Shown here piece by piece: positions 1 to 3,792 of a stretch of 6,690 bases of DNA (position 1 is its first letter; each line of letters opens with the position of its first letter). Both the position numbers and the translations under genes were made by a program. Source of the DNA: Candidatus Stercoripulliclostridium merdigallinarum (lineage in GTDB: Bacteria > Bacillota > Clostridia > Christensenellales > DTU072); the NCBI GenBank assembly GCA_018714575.1, contig DVNF01000144.1:1-6690 (forward strand), in the 5' to 3' direction. The notes beneath the pieces are model-generated. The model did no database searches. It worked only from the letters and a program-made list of their open reading frames with translations, and had not been told where the DNA came from.

Positions 1-27
1 TGTACGAAGGTACTCGACCGAGCGTAT

Positions 28-138
28 TTAAGCATTAGGTTTTCGCCCGTAAGCGCGCAAATAATGCAGCAAGGTGCGGTATATATTTTCCTGCCCGACA
101 ATCCTTTTATCCTTATAAAAACGTTCTTGCGTGTGCAA
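28..138 (-). CDS. possible small protein, 36 codons, unknown function
   Basis: On the minus strand a short frame runs from a TTG at 138-136 to a TAA at 30-28, with an in-frame TAG just upstream at 153-151. The predicted peptide is hydrophilic at its N-terminus (segment QERFYKDKRIVGQENI) and ends in an amphipathic-looking helix (YRTLLHYLRAYGRKPNA); codon choice resembles the neighbouring genes. Against it: no Shine-Dalgarno precedes the TTG, there is no ATG, and the length could occur by chance. A TATAAT on the minus strand at 181-176 would start a transcript near 169, about 30 nt before the TTG. One arm of the 17-bp inverted repeat (82-98) lies inside the frame, encoding VGQENIY. It could equally be the remnant of a longer gene. 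I do not recognise the family. Confidence 0.25.
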   Translation of the reverse strand: MHTQERFYKDKRIVGQENIYRTLLHYLRAYGRKPNA

Positions 139-209
139 ATGTATTTTAGACTACTAACTTTTTTCGTCTAATAACATTATATAAACTTTCCCTCGGGCAG
201 GAAAATATA
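82..209. repeat. 17-bp perfect inverted repeat enclosing 94 bp
   Basis: The left arm TATATTTTCCTGCCCGA (82-98) is the exact reverse complement of the right arm TCGGGCAGGAAAATATA (193-209). The enclosed segment carries small hairpins of its own (105-110/115-120, 127-130/135-138, 146-151/166-171) and a leftward TATAAT. No target-site duplication is visible outside the arms, so a mobile element is not demonstrated. Possible roles are an invertible promoter segment, a large stem in an RNA, or a non-autonomous element. Confidence 0.8.
176..204 (-). promoter_or_regulatory. candidate leftward promoter inside the inverted repeat
   Basis: On the minus strand a perfect TATAAT lies at 181-176. The hexamer 17 bp upstream is TTTCCT (204-199), a weak -35 that falls inside the right arm of the inverted repeat. 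There is no TGn extension. Transcription would head left into the possible small ORF at 28-138. Confidence 0.35.
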
Positions 210-233
210 AAAAAAGGCCCGCTTGCCGGCCTT
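207..233 (-). terminator. intrinsic terminator for a leftward transcript
   Basis: Read on the minus strand, AAGGCC (233-228) and GGCCTT (219-214) form a 6-bp stem with an 8-nt loop, followed at once by a run of seven T (215-209, overlapping the stem end) and then ATATTTT. On the plus strand the hairpin is followed only by TTAG, so the polarity is leftward. What it terminates is unclear, because no minus-strand gene is evident between here and 537. Confidence 0.5.
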
Positions 234-239
234 AGTATA

Positions 240-514
240 TCATTTGTGGAGGAGGGATTGAGAAATTTAATTTGATTTACACTTTATCCGATGCCCTGCA
301 AGCGTTTTAAATAGGGCTGTGTATCGATTCAGTGTCGTCGTATTTCCTACGACGCCTATATATTAGCAACGATTTTTGAAAATAACGGTATACGGAAGTT
401 GAAAATTGTGTGAATTAATATTGTATTTTATCAAAAATTCAATCGTCATAGCTTGAAACCGTGATTTTTATAGGCTTATCGTTATCACGCGCTATGATTT
501 TATTGCTTTATTTT
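240..514 (+). ncRNA. candidate structured RNA upstream of the phosphatase
   Basis: This stretch has no credible ORF but folds well by eye. A closing stem pairs TTGATTTACAC (272-282) with GTGTGAATTAA (408-418), 11 bp including two G-U pairs. Inside it, one arm pairs CGAT-GCCCT (289-297) with AGGGC and ATCG (313-317, 323-326) around a 5-nt bulge, and a second arm pairs CGTCGTA with TACGACG (336-342/348-354) around a TTTCC loop. A nested hairpin follows at 446-497 with a T-rich tail. The G-U pairs would be mismatches in the complementary RNA, which favours the plus strand. An SD-like GGAGGAGGG sits at 248-256. No convincing promoter was found upstream and it matches no RNA family I recognise. 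Confidence 0.3.
446..514 (+). terminator. possible terminator or attenuator hairpin before the phosphatase promoter
   Basis: TCATAGC (446-452) pairs with GCTATGA (491-497). Inside it CGTGAT (460-465) pairs with ATCACG (484-489), giving a nested hairpin with 13 pairs. It is followed by a T-rich tract interrupted by ATTGC (498-514). The internal loop and interrupted T-run make it weaker than a textbook terminator. It could also be a double inverted repeat serving as an operator next to the promoter at 503-531. Confidence 0.3.
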
Positions 515-531
515 GCCGTCGGCGGTATAAT
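503..531 (+). promoter_or_regulatory. promoter for a leaderless phosphatase transcript
   Basis: TTGCTT (503-508) and a perfect TATAAT (526-531) are separated by exactly 17 bp. The ATG at 538 begins 6 nt after the -10 element, where transcription would be expected to start, so the mRNA is predicted to have no 5' leader. There is no good Shine-Dalgarno; GGCGG at 521-525 lies within the promoter itself. Confidence 0.7.
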
Positions 532-537
532 CTAGCC

Positions 538-1185
538 ATGGAAAAACAGATCAAATGCGTATTGTTCGATATGGACGGCACTTTGTGCAATACTTTGTTG
601 GACCTTGCCAGGGCGGTTCAGGCGGCTATGGTGAATTTTAATTGTCCTCCGCCTTCGGACGAAGACGTCAGACATTTTGTCGGGAACGGCTCTTTAAAAT
701 TGATAGAACTTGCTTTGCCGCACGGTAAGGAAAACTATATTAAGGATGCCGAACAATATTTTCAACAATATTACCGCGCTCATCTGACGGTGCATACCCG
801 TCCTTACGACGGGATACCGGAGCTGTTGCAGAGGCTGTCCGCCGCAGGTCTAAGTTTGGGAGTCGTGTCCAACAAGGCGCAAATACCGCTGGAAACCATT
901 GTTTCGACGTTCTTTCCCGAAACGTTCGGAGTTGTTGTAGGCGGCAGTCCCGATTATCCGCTGAAGCCTAAGCCCGATATGATATATCGTGCGTTATCGG
1001 CGTTGGGTCGTAAACCGGAGGAAACCTTGTATATAGGCGATTCCGACGTCGACGTCATGGCGGCAAATAACGCCGGGGTCCGCGGCGCGTTTTGCGCTTG
1101 GGGCTTTCAAGGCGCTTTGGCATTGCGCAACGCCGGAGCAAATAATATCGTTTATCAGCCGTCGGAGATATTGAATTTTATCTAA
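538..1185 (+). CDS. HAD-superfamily phosphatase, phosphoglycolate phosphatase (Gph)-like
   Basis: A cytosolic phosphohydrolase of 215 residues, typical for the Gph/PgmB branch of HAD enzymes. All four HAD motifs are present: motif I DMDGT with nucleophile D11 and acid/base D13; motif II Ser111 in VVSNK; motif III Lys143 in KPKPD; motif IV GDSDVD with D168 and D172 for Mg2+. The helical C1 cap lies between motifs I and II, about residues 17-88. The C-terminal AWGF resembles the WGY/WGF element common in Gph-like proteins. Likely substrates are small phosphorylated metabolites such as 2-phosphoglycolate, a product of 3'-end DNA repair; pyrophosphatase or sugar-phosphatase activity cannot be excluded. 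The start at 538 gives the expected distance to motif I. It appears to be a single-gene unit, with its own promoter and a terminator at 1234-1273, and a predicted leaderless mRNA. Confidence 0.93.
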   Translation: MEKQIKCVLFDMDGTLCNTLLDLARAVQAAMVNFNCPPPSDEDVRHFVGNGSLKLIELALPHGKENYIKDAEQYFQQYYRAHLTVHTRPYDGIPELLQRLSAAGLSLGVVSNKAQIPLETIVSTFFPETFGVVVGGSPDYPLKPKPDMIYRALSALGRKPEETLYIGDSDVDVMAANNAGVRGAFCAWGFQGALALRNAGANNIVYQPSEILNFI

Positions 1186-1195
1186 AAGCTCCGAC
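1161..1195 (+). other. hairpin over the phosphatase stop codon
   Basis: GTCGGAG (1161-1167) pairs with CTCCGAC (1189-1195), a perfect 7-bp stem whose 21-nt loop contains the TAA stop at 1183-1185. No T-run follows, so it is not an intrinsic terminator. It may protect the 3' end or be fortuitous. Confidence 0.3.
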
Positions 1196-1233
1196 TAAAA
1201 ACCGTAAATATCTTAAATTATAAAAGATTTTCC

Positions 1234-1273
1234 TTTACCCCCTTTGATCGCCGATTTTTGGGGGTAGATTTTT
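1234..1273 (+). terminator. intrinsic terminator of the phosphatase unit
   Basis: TTTACCCCC (1234-1242) pairs with GGGGGTAGA (1260-1268) in 9 bp, one of them G-U. The 17-nt loop can form a small inner ATC/GAT stem. Five T follow at 1269-1273. It lies 48 nt after the phosphatase stop codon and abuts the promoter of the next gene. Confidence 0.6.
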
Positions 1274-1293
1274 AATATACGGTATGATATAAT
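1265..1293 (+). promoter_or_regulatory. extended -10 promoter for the hydrolase
   Basis: TGATATAAT at 1285-1293 is a perfect extended -10 (TGn plus TATAAT at 1288-1293). The hexamer 17 bp upstream, TAGATT (1265-1270), is a weak -35 and overlaps the terminator of the previous gene; an extended -10 can compensate for that. Transcription should start near 1300, giving a leader of about 31 nt. Confidence 0.65.
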
Positions 1294-1318
1294 TACTTTT
1301 GCAGAGAATTTTTTGTTC

Positions 1319-1323
1319 GGAGG
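1319..1323 (+). promoter_or_regulatory. Shine-Dalgarno that fixes the hydrolase start
   Basis: GGAGG at 1319-1323 lies 7 nt before the ATG at 1331. This excludes the in-frame TTG at 1313, which sits upstream of the ribosome binding site. It also shows that this genome uses conventional Shine-Dalgarno initiation alongside the leaderless candidates. Confidence 0.85.
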
Positions 1324-1330
1324 CGGATTC

Positions 1331-2740
1331 ATGGCAAAAAAATTGGCTTTTCCCATTGCTTTTTTGGTCGTGGTTTGTTTGGTCGCGGTAGGGACTTACG
1401 GACTGATCGACGGCCGCAAAGACGGACCTTCTGATGAAACAGCAACGCTTGCCGATCCGGCTATGTACGCGGAGGAATACCCCGATTATGCAAAAGACGT
1501 TTATTTGCAATATGTCGACGACCCCGAACTGAGCGCCGAGGAAAACGACAAGTTGGAATCCGAATTGTATGAAACCGGCTTGTATTGGATCGACGTCGAC
1601 GAAAACGGCGAAGTCGTTTGGGTTCCTGCCGATTCGGAAGAGGGCGCCGCAATAATCGACACCTCGAAGCCTACTGTAGTTAATATTCACGGCATGATGA
1701 TCGACGGAGCTACGAGCGTAGAGCAATACTTTGTAAATCCGGTTATCGGCTCTGCCGAGGAATTGGGACTGCCGGCAGGTACCGACTATGCAAAAGTAAA
1801 GACGTTGAAACTTTGGATAGACCAAGGCTGGAACGTAGGCATATATAATTGGGCGCGTTTTACTGCGGAAAGCATAATGTTTTGGAATATAGAATCCAAA
1901 GTTTGGGCGACGAACGGACCCACCAACGTGCGTTGGGCGGATTCGGACGGCGTGCAACACGATTATCCGATGCAATATTCCATGGGAGAACTGTTCGCCG
2001 CCGATTATATACGCGCCGTCAACAGGTTGCCCGCCGATTTCGGCAAATCGGAGATCCGTTTTACCGCGCATTCGATGGGCGGACAGTTATTAGCTTCGGG
2101 GGCGTTCCTTTTGCACGAAGTGTCGCAAGGCGAGAATGCTCAGATCTCCGCGGACAAACTCCCCGACAGACTTACGATGGACGACACGTTCTTCGGAGTC
2201 AAAATGAGCATTGCCGGCACGTCCGTGGATATGTACAATTCGGGCTTGACGGTACGTTGGTCGGGAAAACCCATGCCCGGCGACCGTCCCGGTATGGCAT
2301 ACGCCCAAGCCATCATAGAGCTGGCGGCTGCCGGTATAGCGATAGACTATTATTCTTATAACGGTTCGGCGTTGCATCTTGCCATATCCCCCGAGATCCG
2401 TGAAATTCTTTTAGACAACACTTGTTATATTCTGATGGATCCCGATTACGGCGAATATTTCGCTGCGGCAGGTTTGTCTTATGCAAAGATCGGCGACGGG
2501 CATACCGCCCAAAGGCAATTTTCGCAATGTTCCATAGTCCGCACCTATCCTGCCGACGATTCCGCGCTGACGGACAGCCAAAAGATAGCTTATGCCGACG
2601 CCATGCCGACGGAAGTATTGAAAAATTATATCGGCAGAGCTTTCGTGATCACTGCCGGCGGCAAGACTTTGACCACAGCCGACGACGAATACGCCGAATG
2701 GAGTAAACAGCAAATAATGGACGCATTCACCGCGAAGTAA
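1331..2740 (+). CDS. membrane-anchored or secreted alpha/beta hydrolase (lipase/esterase-like)
   Basis: 469 residues. The N-terminus (MAKK, then a hydrophobic stretch about residues 5-26) is a signal peptide or signal anchor. Cys16 lacks a proper lipobox, so lipidation is unlikely and the enzyme should act outside the membrane. An acidic linker, about residues 30-110, precedes the catalytic part. The alpha/beta-hydrolase hallmarks are the HG oxyanion element (H120-G121 in VVNIHGMM) and the nucleophile elbow AHSMGG with Ser248, where Ala replaces the usual first Gly of GxSxG. His391 in the DGHTAQ segment is a plausible catalytic His, and an Asp near MDPDYG a possible acid; both are inferred. 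The WNVGIYNWARF block before the serine recalls a lipase-like family I know mainly from fungi and oomycetes, from memory only. Substrate unknown. It forms its own unit with an extended -10 promoter, a good ribosome binding site, and a terminator at 2783. Confidence 0.85.
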   Translation: MAKKLAFPIAFLVVVCLVAVGTYGLIDGRKDGPSDETATLADPAMYAEEYPDYAKDVYLQYVDDPELSAEENDKLESELYETGLYWIDVDENGEVVWVPADSEEGAAIIDTSKPTVVNIHGMMIDGATSVEQYFVNPVIGSAEELGLPAGTDYAKVKTLKLWIDQGWNVGIYNWARFTAESIMFWNIESKVWATNGPTNVRWADSDGVQHDYPMQYSMGELFAADYIRAVNRLPADFGKSEIRFTAHSMGGQLLASGAFLLHEVSQGENAQISADKLPDRLTMDDTFFGVKMSIAGTSVDMYNSGLTVRWSGKPMPGDRPGMAYAQAIIELAAAGIAIDYYSYNGSALHLAISPEIREILLDNTCYILMDPDYGEYFAAAGLSYAKIGDGHTAQRQFSQCSIVRTYPADDSALTDSQKIAYADAMPTEVLKNYIGRAFVITAGGKTLTTADDEYAEWSKQQIMDAFTAK

Positions 2741-2782
2741 CGCGGTACGGCTTTAACGCCGCGGCAATTCGAGGATCGAAGT

Positions 2783-2811
2783 AAGCGCGCATTTAAAAAT
2801 GCGCGCTTTTT
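2783..2811 (+). terminator. strong intrinsic terminator of the hydrolase unit
   Basis: AAGCGCGCATT (2783-2793) pairs perfectly with AATGCGCGCTT (2798-2808), 11 bp around a TAAA loop. Five T (2807-2811) complete it. It lies 42 nt after the hydrolase stop codon and separates this gene from the lipoprotein-addB unit. Confidence 0.92.
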
Positions 2812-2869
2812 ATATGTTCGTATAAGTTATTCGGGAAAACGAGTAGGGCGAAGCCGGCTAAATTCCTTA

Positions 2870-2898
2870 TTGTATATATTTTAAAATAGTTGTATAAT
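2870..2898 (+). promoter_or_regulatory. promoter for a leaderless lipoprotein (and addB) transcript
   Basis: TTGTAT (2870-2875) and a perfect TATAAT (2893-2898) are 17 bp apart. The GTG codon at 2905 starts 6 nt after the -10, the same geometry as at the phosphatase gene, and no Shine-Dalgarno precedes it. Transcription is expected to begin at or within a base or two of the start codon. Confidence 0.7.
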
Positions 2899-2904
2899 AG
2901 TGAA

Positions 2905-3759
2905 GTGAAAAAGCTGATTTGGGCGATAGTCGCTTTGATTTTGATAACGATATTTGCGGCAGGTTGCGTGGACGATCCGCCTCCCGTCGGGGACGATCAA
3001 CCTTCGGATAACGAAACTGCCGAACTTCCTTTTGAAACCGTTACGGAAAACGGAAAAACTTATACGTATCTGGGCAGCGCGTATTCCGCATTTGTCGGAG
3101 TCGATTTAAACAGAGTGCTGTCCAACCTTTACGACGACGGTATGTTGACCGGTCAGGACGAAGTTTATAATTATGCCGGGACCGAATACCTCCGCGTTCA
3201 AGTTACGGACGACACCGCCGGCAGGAGCTTGGGCGGCATGACTTTGACGGAAGGGCAAAGCTGTTTTTTCAAAAAAGCGCCCCTGAAATTCAGACTTATA
3301 AACGAAACGGATACCGAAGCAATGCTGATCCCGGCGGTGATTTACGAATATCGCTACTTTAACCTGCCGAATTCCGGCGCAGGCATCGGCTACGATTACG
3401 ACAATTCGAGTCTGAAAACTTATTTGGAGGGGGACTTTTTGACGAACACCTTTTCCGATGCGGAAAGGAGCAATATAATTTCTATCAGGCTGATGACCCT
3501 TTCGGAGGCGAAAAGCTATGTGGACGTATATTCCGACGATCCCGTACAGTTTTACGCGGCGGCGGCTTCGGAACTGTTGGTCGCCGCAGAGCCCGATATA
3601 AACGCGGGCGAAGCTTTGGGCAATACGGCTTCGTGGTGGCTGGACTCCGCCGGAAAAGAGGGTAACTGCGGAGTCGTTGACAGGTTCGGGACGTTGACCG
3701 ACGTCACCGTCTATTCCGAACAAGGGCTGAGGCCGCTGATAACTTTTAAAAAGGTCTAA
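2905..3759 (+). CDS. lipoprotein with a DUF6273-like domain
   Basis: 284 residues from a GTG start. This start yields a classic type II signal peptide: MKK, a hydrophobic core (residues 4-17) and FAAGC with Cys21 as lipidation site, although Ala at -3 departs from the usual Leu/Val/Ile. The alternative TTG at 2890 would add five residues lying inside the promoter. After an acidic, Pro-rich tether (about 22-50) the C-terminal half shows features I associate with DUF6273: LIPAVIYEYRYFN, then SSLKTYLEGDF (from S168) and FSDAERSNI, then RLMTLSEAKSY, then W244-W245-L-D-S-A-G, and finally GLRPL (274-278) close to the C-terminus. Such domains occur in surface proteins of gut Clostridia; the function is unknown and no catalytic residues can be assigned. 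It is followed after 26 bp by addB with no terminator between. Confidence 0.8.
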   Translation: MKKLIWAIVALILITIFAAGCVDDPPPVGDDQPSDNETAELPFETVTENGKTYTYLGSAYSAFVGVDLNRVLSNLYDDGMLTGQDEVYNYAGTEYLRVQVTDDTAGRSLGGMTLTEGQSCFFKKAPLKFRLINETDTEAMLIPAVIYEYRYFNLPNSGAGIGYDYDNSSLKTYLEGDFLTNTFSDAERSNIISIRLMTLSEAKSYVDVYSDDPVQFYAAAASELLVAAEPDINAGEALGNTASWWLDSAGKEGNCGVVDRFGTLTDVTVYSEQGLRPLITFKKV

Positions 3760-3760
3760 C

Positions 3761-3792
3761 AAGGTTTAAAGGTTTAAATGTTTAAATGCTGA
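3761..3792 (+). repeat. tandem octamers containing the addB start codon
   Basis: Four adjacent 8-bp units lie at 3761-3792: AAGGTTTA, AAGGTTTA, AATGTTTA and AATGCTGA. A related AAGGTCTA at 3751-3758 overlaps the lipoprotein stop codon. The addB ATG (3786-3788) is in the last unit. The only SD-like element is AAAGG at 3768-3772, 13 nt from that ATG but 5 nt from another ATG at 3778. Confidence 0.8.

Noticed and set aside
64..171. Plus-strand 35-codon frame starting at ATG 64
   Set aside because: It is in exact antisense codon register to the minus-strand candidate at 28-138. Its peptide is an unstructured hydrophobic string and no Shine-Dalgarno precedes it.
82..209. Inverted repeat as an integron attC site, retron msr-msd or CRISPR repeat
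   Set aside because: There are no RYYYAAC/GTTRRRY core sites, no reverse transcriptase in the window, and only one pair of arms without repeat-spacer periodicity.
271..366. Minus-strand frame encoding a peptide with NTTTLNRYTALFKTLAG, ending at 271
   Set aside because: It looks protein-like but has no start codon after the in-frame TAA, no Shine-Dalgarno, and overlaps the stem-loops that better explain the region.
1313..1330. TTG at 1313 as hydrolase start
   Set aside because: It would place GGAGG inside the coding sequence. The ATG at 1331 is correctly spaced from that Shine-Dalgarno and begins the MAKK signal sequence.
1235..2071. Long minus-strand open frame, 278 codons
   Set aside because: It lies antisense over the hydrolase gene. 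Its translation is Arg/Ile/Val-rich with no recognisable motif, while the plus-strand frame has a signal sequence, a catalytic elbow, a promoter and a ribosome binding site.
2741..2763. CGCGG/CCGCG hairpin right after the hydrolase stop codon
   Set aside because: It has only a 5-bp stem and no T-run. The real terminator is at 2783-2811.
2890..2904. TTG at 2890 as lipoprotein start
   Set aside because: It overlaps the TATAAT at 2893-2898 and would lie upstream of the expected transcription start. GTG 2905 gives a standard MKK lipoprotein signal.
3106..3762. Minus-strand open frame of 218 codons opposite the lipoprotein gene
   Set aside because: It is the shadow of the DUF6273-like lipoprotein, whose plus-strand frame has a lipobox and domain motifs. 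It has no promoter or Shine-Dalgarno of its own.
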